From Hybos culiciformis (lineage: Eukaryota; Arthropoda; Insecta; Diptera; Hybotidae): 64,000 nt of DNA. The number at the start of each line of letters is the position of its first letter. Position 1 is the stretch's first letter. The notes under the pieces are model-generated. The model was given only the letters and a program-made list of their open reading frames with translations, had not been told where the DNA came from and made no database searches. The position numbers and the translations under genes were made by a program. The stretch lies in assembly GCA_964007475.1 (NCBI GenBank), contig OZ023273.1, positions 30,305,557-30,369,556 of the forward strand. The letters run 5' to 3'. Shown here one piece after another: positions 14,201 to 27,455 of this stretch.

Positions 14201-15711
14201 ATATAGTGAAAATTTATATTTGTTGGACTAACTGCTGGTCAATTTTTCATTCAACGAAATTGATTGAAATATAAGTATTGAAATTAAATTTTTTTTTTAA
14301 GAAATTAAGTTTTTTTTTTTTTTCATTTTGTGTTTTTGCTTTATTCGCTATTATCAATTTGTGTATCGTTTTATAGGTATTTATTGTTTTTTGTACAAGT
14401 GCCTATTTGTCGATTGTCAAAAACGAAATAAAAATATATTTTCATATTTATTATTTTTTTTTGATGAATTACATATTATGAAAAAAATATTTTCTTTCAT
14501 TATTTTTAATAAAATATTTTTATATTTTTTTATTTTATTTTTTTTTTTGTTTTTTTTTTGTATATTTTTGTAAACTGTATATAGTATCTAGAATTAGGTT
14601 TATAATATATATTTTTGATTTTCTATATGTATATGATATACGTACATATATAAATAAATTATATATGTATACATGTATACATATATAATTTTATCGAACG
14701 CATGATTTTGAAGGTTTTGTTTCTTATTCTGACAATTCTATTTTTTTACAATTTCATTTAGGTATTAATAATTAAAAAAAATTAAAATTATTTATTTTTA
14801 TCTTCTTTTGGAATGAATATTATTTGATTTTCGTGCAAATGCTCCTTTAATTTAAAAATAACCAAAATAATTATTGTTTTAAGAATTATTATATTCTTTA
14901 AAGAGTTCTTAACAGTGTTCATATATTATTTAGATGGTTTATAAGTTATTAAAACCTTGTAAAGCATGAACTCAAGTACATGATCTTCATTTTTTTGTAA
15001 TTCTGGAAAAATTTAGTTTAAAAAAAATATGATTTCTTTGGATCATTAAATTTAAAAAAAAAAAAAAAGGTATAATAAATTATTTCAGTTACAAGCAATT
15101 ATTTCTGAAAATATAATATTATGTATTTATTTAATCATAATGTAATTATTAATGTTTTTTGTTTGACTTTTTTTTTATTACTTAAAAACTATTTTACATA
15201 ATATTGTAATAGCTTTTCAAAAACGAATTCTTTTAATTATAGATTTAATATGAATGAAATCTGAAGTGAAAAAAATATACCATTTACAAAATTGTCTTCG
15301 AAAGAAGTATCGAAATCAAATATGTTTTGTTCGAATTCAGGTCAGATCTGTCGAACAAAAAAAAAACAAAAGGATTTTAAATTATTCTTCAAATTCCTTT
15401 TTGTAAATAAATTTAATAAATATAATTTTTATTTTTTAATTTTTAGTTCGGAAATGTATAATGAACTGTCTAGATTGCAAATTGTTTATTATATTTTCTA
15501 AAATATAATAATATTCTTTGAAAGTAATACAAATACTTTCAAACTACTTAAAAATAAGTTTCAGTATGTATGTAAACTAAATCTAAATTATCTAAATCCT
15601 TTTTTCACAATATTTAGTTTTATTATAAAAAAAATAATTAAAATTATTTTAATTTTTGTTTTAAATAATCATAAAAATTTGCTTTGCAATAATAAGGTTT
15701 TGCAAAACATT

Positions 15712-15740
15712 ATAATAATAATAATAATAATAATAATAAC
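15712..15740. repeat. (AAT)n microsatellite just past the E93 stop
   Basis: About nine AAT units lie 64-92 bp beyond the stop codon, almost certainly within the 3' UTR. Confidence 0.9.
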
Positions 15741-15803
15741 TAATAACTAACCGCCAACAAGAACATATTCAAAATTACCACTATTATTGTTAATTGATTT
15801 TTT

Positions 15804-18501
15804 CTATAAATTATCTTCATGATTTTCAGATTTTATTTTTCCTAATTTTTCATGAAGAATACTATTACTATTAATGTTACTACTATTATTACTACCCCCA
15901 GCAGCAGCGTTATTGCAGTTTATTATATCACCAATTTTTTGAGATGATTGATTTGTTGGAGATACTAATCTTTGATGTAATGTAGAATGGTGTTGTTCTT
16001 GTTCATTTTCTAGTTTTATTGAAATTTTATTTTTTCTTAATTCTATTTGTTCTACTTCAGAATGCTGATCTACATTACTACTGCCGCATCCGATATTACT
16101 ATCAATTGAGTTATGATAAATTGTTGTTGTTAATTCGCTGCTATTGCTCTTTTTTGGTGATGATGGTACTAATGTTGCTGGTGAACTAGATCGTTCTCGT
16201 TTTATTACTGGATAATTGTTAGTTGGGCTAGCTGATCTTTTGTTAAAATTAATTGAGTCATTTGAATTACTGTTAGTTAATTTGCTTACTGGTTGATTTT
16301 TAACCAAATGATCTAATAAAGTTCCGTGTGGCGGAGGCGGTTGCAAGTCACTTGAGTTTTTTCGATCTAATGTTTGCCTAATAATTCCATCCAAAAACGA
16401 CGAACCATTTGCTTCGCCGCCATCGTATAAACTTTCAGCTAATTCACGAGCACTTTTATTAGGTACAACACTGGTCTTATTAATTACATTAGTGGTGATG
16501 TTTGAAGGTGAAAGCTCAGTAGTATTTGATTTAGTTTGTTGATTTGCAGAAGAATTAAAACGATTCGATTCTTCTTGAAATCTTTGTATCATTTGTGATG
16601 TAATAAAGTTTTCGGCAGGTGTACCACTTCCAGAATTTGTAGTAGCGGAACTACTTCCAGTAGCAGCCGCCAGAGCTTGTCTTTGAAAGTCAAGTGGTAA
16701 TGTATTAAAACCATGTGGCCAAAAAAGATGAGGTGCATATTGCAGTTGGGCAGCAGTCATTGCAGGATCGAATATTCCGGGCATCTTCATACCATTTGGT
16801 GATGTACTGGGAAAGGGCGGACTATTTTTCAAGGACGATGTTCCAGCCTTGTGTTGTTGCTGTTGAATTTTAAGTTTATCTAAACTATTTACAGCCGATA
16901 TATTTGACAAATTGGAATGCTTCTGATTAAGTGATGTACTATTAGTTGTATTACTACCGCCACCCTCTATTGGTTGGGGTTTCGGTTCTCTTTTTCTGGG
17001 TCTCATTAAATGCCTCTCTTTAACCTTATACTCTAAAGTGGAATGTGGAACGCCATAATAGCTACCAGCTCTGTGAACTGACATTTCACCACGTTGCACG
17101 GCCTTAACGGCTTCTACTAAACTATCGCGATCATAGTTGCGATATTTACCTCGTTTTGGTCGTGTACCTTTCCCCGCTGCAGCAGCAGCAGCGGCAGCAG
17201 CAGCTGCACTGGAATGGTGGTGATGATGATGAAAACTATTTAATAAATTTGGTTGTGCAGCAAAGTGTGAAAGATCAGTTCCACCTATGCTTTTAATAAC
17301 TGATATATTGCCCCGCTTACTGCTTGAGTTATTCATTGCATCGTAATGATGTTTACCTGGCAAATTTTGATCCTTTTGTTGGCCAAATGTTCTGCTTATA
17401 CTATTTGCAATTACATCTCTCAAAGAAAACAAGGGAGGTGATTGCGACTCACTGCTTTGTCGTAAAGGTGGAGGTGACGTTATTCCACCTGGCATCATAC
17501 TGTTTTGTGGACTTTTTGGTAAAACTGGACCACTAGTAGAAGGCGTAGGGGATAGAGAACCGTCACCGTTTTTATTAGTTGGAGTTACCGGTTTAAAGGA
17601 CGGAATTCGAAGTATTACTTCTTCATTATTTTCACTGTAATCAGCCGATGAGGCAGTTTCGGGAGTTTCGGATTTTGATAAGCGTTGTCCGCTTTGAAGA
17701 TGCTGAAGTAATTGCTGTTGATGTGCATGTGTTTGTTGTACTGACGAGGTGGTGTCAGTTAATATATTTTGTTTGCCATTGTTCAAATGATCTCCCCGAT
17801 TAGAGTCACTTGTTGTTGCTGTGCTAGCAGAACTTGAGCTTTTAAGCTGTTGTTCTTTTATAATTTCCTCTTGCTGAATTAATAAACGTGAGAGAATTTC
17901 TCTAAGGACAACAGGATCATCCATCAACGGAGATTGCTGTGGTTGTTGCTGAACGTGCGGCTGCACTAAAGCGCCTAAACTGCTTTGAAATAATAAACTT
18001 TGCAAAAGGACATTGGAATCAAGCCAACGATTTGGTGCAATTGGTGGCGTCTGTGATTGTGGTTGTTGGGTCGGAGTTGTTGGTAATGTTTTATGTTTTG
18101 TTTGATTTTCTGCTGCTGATGGCTTCAAATCAGCAGTTTTAGGTTTACGCAATGTTTGTAATAGATGCGATGTAGAAATGTCCTCTGGTTGAGTAGTAAT
18201 TAAAGCACTATTGTCTGCCAACTTTAGGTCTCGTTCATCCTCATCAGATATATCTTTGTCATCATCATCTGCGTCTAGGGCATCCAATGCAGCTGGATTT
18301 AATGATGTAGATGTGTCACGCTTTTGTTCCAAAGCAATTTTATATATTTTATTACGAAGTGTTGATCGTGGTATACCATATTGTACTGCAGCACGGCGTG
18401 TACCCAACTTACCGCTCATAATATCATGAAGAGCGCTTTGAAGCTCTTCCTCGGTATAAGTTCGTCTACCAGGAATCGTTGTATTGATTCGAGGTTTAAC
18501 T
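15804..18501 (-). CDS. Eip93F: E93 last coding exon: two pipsqueak-type HTH domains and C-terminus
   Basis: This exon encodes predicted residues 330-1228. The acceptor reads TTTCAG at 18507-18502, and the last base of Lys330 opens the exon. The first pipsqueak-type HTH spans about residues 342-389 ([10 protein letters not shown] to [10 protein letters not shown], with [10 protein letters not shown]). An ORF call starting at Met 18419 cuts this domain in half and is not the real start. LxxLL motifs, which can bind nuclear receptors, lie at about 496-500 (LQSLL) and 533-537 (LSRLL). A His6 run and an Ala11 run (about 754-772) precede the second HTH at about 780-836 ([20 protein letters not shown]). 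Ser/Asn-rich sequence follows to the stop TAG. The double HTH is diagnostic of E93/Mblk-1, related to vertebrate LCOR and LCORL. Base composition is much less AT-rich than the flanks. Confidence 0.97.
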
Positions 18502-20695
18502 CTGAAATTAACAAAAAAAATGAAAATTAATTTTATCCAACTTTTTTTTTTAAAACTTGCGTGAATTTGTTAGATTACCAATAAATATGTTATGGTAATG
18601 TGGAAATCAATACTTTAGATTAAGAAAAAATAAAATAAAGCATATAGATGTGTAAAAGGTCCACAGCGGATCCATGGCAAATTCTCCTAGAATAGTTACG
18701 AAATATCTACATAAATGTACCTACATAATAAATATTCTTTAAATACATACACACAATAGCAATACATTAAATAAATATTCGAACAAATTTTTTTTCCTCA
18801 ACTCATTTGTATCAACATACTTAGTGTCACTTTGCACAGAAGTCAACATAAATATTTTAATCTACATATTTACGTTAATTTGTATAACAACATACATAGT
18901 ATATAATACGGTTAAATTATTTTAAAGTAATATATTTCTGAAGCAAATCAATGTTTAAATATTATATACAAAAACCAGGAAAATATTTTTTAATTATTTC
19001 AGGTAAAAGTTTTAGTTTTAATTTTAAAACTTTTTTACCCTTATTTGTTACAAGAAGCGAAAAATATAAATTTTAATTCGGTCATTCAACTTTTATTGCG
19101 TGAAGTGTGTTATCTGCAAAATATCATAAAATTTATGTGTACATAATAGAATATTAGCAGACGGAACTAAAAAGATTATATATACATTTGTACAGATATA
19201 ATATTGTACTGTACATACATATATGTATGCATACTATATATTTATATGTATATGAATATATAATATTTATACACATATATTTTGTTTATTTTAATTTAAC
19301 CAAGCTAAAAAAATGTTTTTTTTTTTTTTAATATTTTTGCTAGCGATAGTCAAACAAAGTTTTTGTACTAAGAATTAAAAAAATATATACATATATATAT
19401 TATTATTTTATCGTTGAAATGTTAGGTAAATGTATATTATGTTATTATGCTAAATAATTTTCTATTGTCATACCATATTAGATGTAGGAACTCGAATTAT
19501 TAATTATTAAGTTTTTTTTTTTAAATATAGTTTACTTAGTTATTATCATCATTAAGTAATGCATTTTGAATTTTAAAACAATTATTTATTATTCTGGAAA
19601 TACAAATTCAATAAAATTTTTCATATTTTGAGATAGTTTCAACATTATCATTTGGGCAAATTAAATAATGGCCTAGCCAAGGAAATTTATTTTAGCTCTT
19701 TGCAATTGAGATATTTTTCTGAAACAAATTTTGTGTTGATTTGATTAGAATTAATTAGTAAATTTAGTAACGAGATACGTGTATAGATTCAATATTTGGA
19801 ACTAGGAATTCTATGTGTTTTGTTTCATTAAAACTCATCAGTGCTTTCAATTTTGATTATTATTCTTTATTATATCGTTAAAGCATGAAATAATTAATAA
19901 TAAAACATCAATTTCCCAATTTCTTATCTCTATGATACAAATATACAACCGGTGCTCTTTTTTTTAGATGTGAATTGGCTTAAAAGAACTAGATAATTTT
20001 AATAGTTATTAATTAAAATATACTTAGGACGTTCCGTAATTTTACTAAGTTCGGTTGTCGTCACTGAATAAATATTATTACTTAGAGAAAGTTAAAAAAA
20101 AAGAAGAAAATATGAATCACTCTAGTTTTTAAATAAAAAAACTTATTATATTTTGATCTGAAATTTCATGAAGATAGAGCCATATGCCACTAGTTATATA
20201 AAAAAAAAATCTCTTGTCTGCGCAAGGAAGAATTTTTAATTAAACAAAATTATAAAAAAAAAACGAAATAAAAAATCAAACTTTAATAAAAAAATAATAT
20301 TATCTTATATGAAAAGAATATCAATTTCAGCAGATTGAAGGAAAGGATAAAAAAAAAAAACAAAATTGCAGAAAGTTATATTTTTTAAGGAAAATTATGC
20401 GTATATGCGTGACCTATTTTTGGTGAAAATTTATTATTTTTTTTATTTTCCATAATATGCAATTTTTCTTTTTATTTTTGCATTGAATAGAGGAGTCTAC
20501 GTATTTATTTCGCTTATATAATTTTTCTAAAAAAAAAAAAGGAAAAAAAAGTAGGAAAAAAATCCTAAATTTATTGATGTAATATATGCTGTACGCTTTT
20601 AACTATTTAATTTAACGTTCATTACATATACGAATCATTTGTATATATACATAATGATTAATTTTTCAGTTTGTAATCCTTGAATTTCCTTTTAA

Positions 20696-20711
<16 letters not shown>

Positions 20712-20731
<20 letters not shown>

Positions 20732-20733
20732 TA
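20712..20733. repeat. (AT)n microsatellite after a poly-A run
   Basis: About ten AT units follow a run of A residues. Confidence 0.85.
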
Positions 20734-22650
20734 CACTTTTTATTTTTTAATTATACAACATGCATCCTGCACTGAAATTATTAATTTGTCGTTAGAATTG
20801 TTCTGTCAAGATAATAGCAAATATCTATTCATATTATATAAATAATGAGGAAATAGACATGTCACAAGAAGTTAACAAAAATTATAAATGTGAAAATATT
20901 ATTTAGAAATAAAAATTTAATTTTTGTATTTATTATTGGAATCGCTAAAAAAGCGATAGATAATTTATTGTTATTCGAAACATAATAAAACATAAAACCT
21001 GACAATATTAATATCTGATAAAGAATGTATTAAATATTACTACTATTTATTTATTTACTTAAATAAAAATTACGAAAAATTCCGATATTTGCATAACTCT
21101 TGACAAATATGGTCATTAATGGGTAGTTTGACTTGTAAATTAGATATCAGTTTTTATATGATGCGAATTAATTGAATTATTCCATTTTGTAATTCCAAAT
21201 ATTAAAGTGATCAAAAGTCGGAAGATAAATGAATGATCTGTGAATTCTAATAATCATTCGCATTGAAATGACATCAACTTCAATTTAAGTTTTTAAACAA
21301 ATTAACCTTGCCATTATATTGTTATTATCGTGAGTAGTAATAGTATTAGTGAACAATATAATAATAATATTAAAAAAATCTGGGAAGTTCAAAATAATTA
21401 AAATTCATAGATCCTTCAGTTAACTTCAATTTTATTTTCATTTGTTGAGTTTTAATAAAAATTGAACCGAGAGTTTTAACAATTATATATAAATTAATAT
21501 CTTTTGTAAGAACCTAGTATGTTTTAATAGTTGTGAAACCAGCTGTATCTATATTGAAAAAGAAATTTTACATATTAAGAATAGACTGAAAATATTAATT
21601 ATAATGCACTATATTTATAGTTAAATTTTTGTGTTTTCAAAACTTTATTTAATTATATGATTTAACATAATTTTATAATTTGTATCGATAACAAATTTTT
21701 TAACGCGAACCTATTGAAGAGAAGGTTGTAAAACTTTTTTCCTCTAGAAACACCACTTTTAGGGTGATTTTCATTTTAATTTTTAAATTTTATTTGGTAC
21801 ATTTTTATACATAATAAATAAATTTCTTTGGTAAAGGGCTACAAAAAAAAAATATATTTTTATAAAATTTTCATTGTATTAAGGAGAATCAGGTATACAT
21901 GTAACACATTTTTTTTTATTAGTTTTTCATAGTTTTATATTTTATACAGATTTTTTTTTCGTGTAATAAAAAAAATGGGGTGACTACTATTAAAAAAAAC
22001 TAAATAAAAAGTTTGGGTAAAGAGAAAAATTGTAGAGTAATTGAAAAAAAAACACCTTAAATTTTTCTTCCTTTCCATTTTCCCTGTACTTTTTATATAA
22101 CTTTTTTTTTTTACTTACGATTTTTTTATATTAATATAATTTTTATGCTACGACGACGTAATGATAAATTCTTCATTATGAAAAGTGTACTTTTTTTAAG
22201 ACACAAAAATCGATCAATAATTTTTTTCTTTCGCAAAATTTGTTGGATTTAATAAAAATTTAATTTTAATTTTTGTATAAAGAAGTTAGAGTGAAGTTGG
22301 TAGATTTATTAAAATTTCAATTAAAAAACTTTAGTTGGAAGAAGATTAAATTTTTTTTTATTAAGTTGGACATTGGACGTTGTTTCAATTTTTTTTGCTT
22401 AAAGCTTTACTTGTACATAAATAATGAAAGAAAAATGTTTTTCTGAATTTACCAAAAATTGTTCGAGAAAGAAATCATTTAGTATTCCAATTAGTATATA
22501 CAAAGAAATCAATTTGGTGCAACTTGGTAAATTTGGTACAATAATTCTGAATTTATATAATATTGCAATTATGAATTTAATCTAAATATCTTAAAAATAA
22601 ATAAAATTTGGAGAAAGCAGTCCAATCGAGCCTTGATTATGCGCAATACT

Positions 22651-23578
22651 ACACAGAAAGAAATAAATTAGAATAATTGACTAATCATAATTAAATGAAT
22701 CAGCTTTCTTTAATTTAACTAATGTTTTAAACAAATTAATTACTTAAATAGTTGAAAAAAAATTCAAAATTGACTGATTTTTCTAATGCAAATTCATTGA
22801 TTTGAATTTTAAAATACAAATAATTAATTGAAAGAATTATTAAATTCAATAGTTGTTTTTAACAATTCATTTATTTGAAATATTAAAACAAATTTGTTAA
22901 AATGAAAATTAAGGTAAATTTTAAAATTATCTAAACATTATGTGATTCAACAAATTTAATTATTTGATTTGAAATAAATATTTCAATATATCAACTACAA
23001 AAATAGTAGAATTGTACAATAACATTCTTTGACAATTGTAGAAAGTTTTCATAGAAACCGATTTTATATTGTCTATTAATACATTGTTGTATATCACTGA
23101 CATAGCTTAGTGGAAGAATTCATAACATTGAACAAAACGGTTAAGCAACGCCTCGTTGTGATAGAACTTAGATGGGTGACCGACCAAAAAAGCTAAAAAA
23201 AAAAAAAGCAATGTCTCGTAGTGGATAGTACTTAGATGTGTGACAAACCAAAAAAGTTTAAAAAAAAAAGAAAAAAGAAAAAAAAAACAAAAAAAAAAAA
23301 CAAAAAAAGTTAAAAAAAAAAAATTTAAAAAAAACCAAAAAAAAATCAAAAAAAACATTTGAGTTGTTTTTTTGTATTTGAGGGGTCAAAAACGGATAAT
23401 GCAAATTAGATATTTCATTTAAATTATTAAATGAATCAAATAATTACGATTTGTAGCAAATCATTTAATTAAGAATAGCTGGTTCAATTAAACAGTTTAA
23501 ATGGCTAAAATTCAATCACAAACATTAAATGATTTTATTTAAAGTTTAGATGAAAAGGCTACTCTTTTTTTTCTGTGT
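22651..23578. mobile_element. TIR element with ACACAGAAA ends
   Basis: It starts ACACAGAAAGAAAT at 22651 and ends TTTTTTTTCTGTGT at 23578, so the termini are inverted (ACACAGAAA). The subterminal regions on both sides repeat ATTAAATGATT-like words. The middle carries 5S-like segments and an A-rich tract, which may be a nested insertion. No clear target duplication and no transposase frame are visible. The terminal match is short, so the boundaries are tentative. Confidence 0.45.
23103..23357 (+). mobile_element. 5S-rRNA-like tandem retroposon (SINE candidate)
   Basis: GGTTAAGCAACG ... ACTTAGATGGGTGACCG at 23139-23184 matches the 3' half of arthropod 5S rRNA, covering the internal polymerase III promoter (A box through C box). 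A more diverged second copy (AAGCAATG ... TAGTACTTAGATGTGTGAC) follows at about 23206-23250, offset by about 64 bp. Upstream TAGCTTAGTGG (23104-23114) fits the tRNA-type A-box consensus. An A-rich tract follows to 23357, as expected for retroposition. A full 5S gene is excluded because the first half and the 3' end of 5S are absent. It is probably a degraded 5S-derived SINE. Confidence 0.55.
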
Positions 23579-24689
23579 ATGTATAATATATTTTAAATTA
23601 TTTTCATTATTTTGTCATTACAAAAAATGCATAATTATTTTTTAATGCTAATTAAATAGTGTACCTTTAAACATTTTTTTTTCGCTAATGTGAAATAAAA
23701 TAAAAAAATTTACGAAAAAAGTTTTTTACGTTCTGGAAGAAGCTTTATTTTAATACTAGTTTAATGAAACCAATCAATACAAAATTCAATAACTGATGTT
23801 GACCAACTTGAAAAAAGTTTTAATTTTTTTTTTGATAGTAAATAGAAAAGAGTTTAAATTGTTTTTTTTTGTTATTCTTTCCTCGTTTGACCGAAAATCA
23901 AATTTTAGTTCATAATAACTGTCCAGTTTGAAATTGGAATTTGGTTTATTCACATATAATAATATTAAAAATTCCTGGCCAAAATCATTTTACGTTTTTA
24001 TATATTTTTATAAGAAAATAATATAGAGAGAGAATGCAATAAGGATTTTTTTATTTTGTAAGATGGGTGGTTTATGTTGTCAAGCTTGTAGAAAAACTAT
24101 ATACAAAAATATAATGTATATGTCTTTGAAACTACGGGCAAATGCATTAGCGTTGTATGAAATAATACAACAGCCTGTTGAGCTCTTTTAAATGCGCTTG
24201 CGTTTTTTTTTCTTTTTAATTTTTTCTTACTTTTTCCTTAAAGTTTTTTATTTTTTTTTTTGTAGATAGAAATACATAATATAATATTTTTTTTTTTAAA
24301 AAATACATGTATGCATTGTATATAAATATATATTTTTTTATTATTAATTTTTTGGACAAAAAAAAACATCATAATCCTTTTTTGAATTGATTTCTTAAAC
24401 ATAAAAAACCAATAAATGTCTTTGTGTAATAAAAAATACTTAATCAAGATACATATAGATTTTATTTTGATTTAAATTTGGTTTTAATAAAATGAAAATA
24501 AAAATCATAATAAATTGCAAAGTGAATTGAGATGATATAAATAAGAAGATAATTTATAGAATTCTAAGAAATAAAACTATCTAAGAAATAAACTTTCAAC
24601 CCTCGAATCGAATTCTTAATATACAATCGAGCTAAGATTTTTTTATGTTTCTTTAATTGACATATGCCAATTTTCATGGAAATTCATTT

Positions 24690-24980
24690 CTATCCGAATC
24701 CTTGGGCACCACAATGGAGTATTTTCCAATTTTTAAGTTTCCGTTTATCGACATCCATCTTCCCAGTTCTTAATTTTGAGAGCTTATTTCTCCGTTGTCC
24801 AGATTCAGAGAGTCACAATCTTTAGCTTGTCTTAAAGCGAATGAGATAGCGCTTATTTCGCCAAAGTATAGTTTAATAGTTAGTTATAAGCATTTTAGAG
24901 ATCGGCACACGGACGAACAGACGAACATGGAGAAAATAAAAACATATAGTCCGCTTTTTTGGGAAAACGGGCTAAAAAAA
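24690..24980. repeat. Dispersed fly-type repeat fragment
   Basis: This patch is more GC-rich than the intron around it and includes ATCGGCACACGGACGAACAG followed by ACGAACATGG (24901-24930). Similar ACGGACAGACGGACATGG strings recur in repetitive DNA of many flies; this is from general familiarity and I cannot name the element. Its boundaries are approximate. Confidence 0.4.
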
Positions 24981-27455
24981 AAAAACCAAAAAAATATATC
25001 ATCCTTTTTTTTGTGAAGCTTTTATCTATAATATGTATTATTAAAATACATACATCAATCTATGTGTAATATCTTTTTATGTAATTTTCAAAATGCTAAT
25101 CACTTTACTATTATGAAATATCAATAATTAATTTTGTCTGATTTATTTATTTTTTATTTTAATATATATGACTTTTATACCACTTTTGAAAATAAACTGC
25201 TCAGTTTTATATAAAATACTTATTATTAATAGACGGTTTTTGAATGTAATAATAATAAAATATCAAATCTTGTACAATATATATTTATAATGTAATAATG
25301 TAAAAAATAAAATTGAAAAAAAAAAAACAATAAAAATAAAAATTATATATTTATATTGTTTTTTTCACAAAACAAAATCCCTACTATGTAGCAAATAAAA
25401 TATAAAATATTTAATAAACAAAATTGTGCAAAATTTTTATTTTCTGTTGTTAATTTTTACAATTAACAATTTAATTTATTATTAAGTTATTATTAACAGA
25501 AAACATGTATATTATATAATTGATTCAATTTATTGAAAATGAAATTAATCTTCAATAAATTTTATTGAAAATATGATTTTTTTTTTATTTTTTCATTTAT
25601 TTATGAAAGAAATCACATTTTTATATATACAAAAACAAAAAATTGCATTTTTTGCATGTAAATTGAAATCCTTTAATGCTTTTGTCACGTTGCAAAATAT
25701 AATTTTTGTGTATTCATGATGTTTTATTTGCGAATAAAAGGATTTATGTATGTTTACATACATATATATATATATTTATTTATATGCTGCATGTATGTGC
25801 GTACATACAATATTAATAAAAAAAAGGGTAAAAGTGCTTAAATCTGTAATATTTTTTTTTACCCTTCTGACTTTTCATCTTATATAAAGAATTAAAATAA
25901 TAAATATAATAATAATGAATAGAATTTTGCAAAAAAATTTCTACATAATTTTATATCGTTATATGCATTCCTTGAATTTTCGTTATGCCTTCTTTGAATC
26001 TTCCTAATAATGATAACAAGCTCCGTTTACGTAATTGATGACGCTATCGAAGAAGTGTTGTATCTTTTTTATGTTAAATAAAAAAAAAAATCATAGATCA
26101 TATTAAAACCTGATCTATACACGCCTGTAATATTGATTATGATTGTGCTCGCTGCTGATTCTTCCTGGTCGAATATTTGAGCTCGAATATATTTGCAAAT
26201 AAACTGTTTACACATAATATTTAAAAATCGAATAAGAAAAGATTTCGTTGGATTTCAACCAAAGAATTTAATATATTAACAAAAATTCTTACATTCAAAT
26301 ATTAGTGTTTATTAAAGAATATCTTCACCACTAGAGAGCCGAATGTATTTGTTTGACCACGATTTCGACCCTGTGGGACTCATCTAGGACCACACATTGT
26401 AGATCAGAATTTAGAAAATACATTACATTAAATTGTTTATTGTCAGCAAGTTCTAAGATAATTGAACTACATTTTATACAATTTCAATGATATGTTGTTG
26501 CAGAACGCATCTCATATAATGCAGACGCTTTTAGCACCATCTTTTCTAGATATTTTTTTAATATTTTCTCAAGTTTTTTTTTTCATTTGGTATATTTTTT
26601 TTAAATGGTATAAAATTTTTTTCAAAACCATTTTATTTTTAAAAACTTATAGAAACATGAATAATGCCACAGTTGAACCTATTGCCAGAAAGTACTTAGC
26701 CGATACTGTTTTGATCGCAGCTTTTGAACATACATATTATGTAAGATGTAATTTCAGAAAGCCATTATGCATGTTTTCAATAATGGGAACTTTTTTAAAA
26801 CTTTTGCGATTGTTCGAAAAATTTATTAAGCAAATCCTCAATTGAGTCTCTCTATTCAGTGCTCACACATAATTTAATGTAGAAGACTTTGAATAACCGA
26901 ACAAAATTTAAATTTTGAAATAAATATAAAATTTTTTTTTATAAATATTTAATTTATTTAAACTTGGCATTCAAATAATATTTTTTAAAATTAATATTAA
27001 AGATGTTTTTATCTTCATAATATTTAACATGCAATTTCTTTCGCGCGAAATAATTTTGCGTGAGTTTATCTTTAAGATTTCTGAAAGTCATCTACCTTCT
27101 TAAATTGCATTTTGTACGTTAAAAAAAAAAATTTTAATAAAAAATGGGGTGCATAAAATTATTTAACTATTGTGAGTTTTATTATTATTGTTTTTGCAAA
27201 TTTTTTAGCGTATGCACAATTGCATAAATGTTTTTGCATATTGCATCAAAACCATTCTCGAAAAATAAGTCAATAATGCATGCTTAACAAAGATATTATT
27301 TGAACAACCCTGTCTAACTTTTCGTAATGATTCATTTTTAATTATTTTGAATTTGAGTTTTTTTTATAAGTAAGATTAGGAATTAGGATTGTGAGTAACA
27401 AAGGATAGTTCTTCATGGAAATAAATATTCAAAATTATCTAATTTTTATACTTAC

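Larger units (their letters stand above)
1..15803. other. AT-rich region downstream of E93; no protein gene found
   Basis: The E93 stop is at 15804, and transcription runs leftwards, so the right-hand part of this stretch must hold the 3' UTR. Its end cannot be fixed because AATAAA on the minus strand occurs many times by chance, the first at 15624-15619. The ORFs here are under about 80 codons, rich in Phe/Ile/Lys/Tyr, and look random. The content is A/T homopolymers, AT and AAT microsatellites, two TIR elements (373-1149 and 2825-3231) and a repeated GGCTATTGT motif. I see nothing else supportable in 1-372, 1150-2743 and 7500-15700. Confidence 0.7.
18502..27455 (-). other. E93 intron 6 (9.0 kb)
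   Basis: The donor GTAAGTAT is at 27455 and the acceptor TTTCAG is at 18502. The content is AT-rich sequence with no supported gene. It includes a TIR element with 5S-like sequence (22651-23578), a dispersed fly-type repeat (about 24690-24980), an AT run near 20715, and a GC-rich patch near 26328-26403. A plus-strand frame at 26462-26845 begins with TTG and shows no domain; I do not call it a gene. Confidence 0.85.

Noticed and set aside
13500..14573. Short hydrophobic frames at 13500 and 14328
   Set aside because: Phe/Ile/Leu/Tyr-rich products of T-rich DNA, with no signal or domain order and no splice context.
15804..18419. 871-codon frame taken as a complete E93 with Met at 18419
   Set aside because: The frame continues upstream to a clear acceptor at 18502, and the first HTH starts before this Met. 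The Met is internal (residue 358).
17324..18429. Plus-strand frames at 17324, 17939 and 18211
   Set aside because: They are antisense shadows of the E93 last exon, with no domain of their own.
26462..26845. 127-codon plus-strand frame inside E93 intron 6
   Set aside because: It starts at TTG, is Phe/Ile/Lys-rich, has no recognisable domain and fits chance in AT-rich DNA. A transcript or homologue would change this view.
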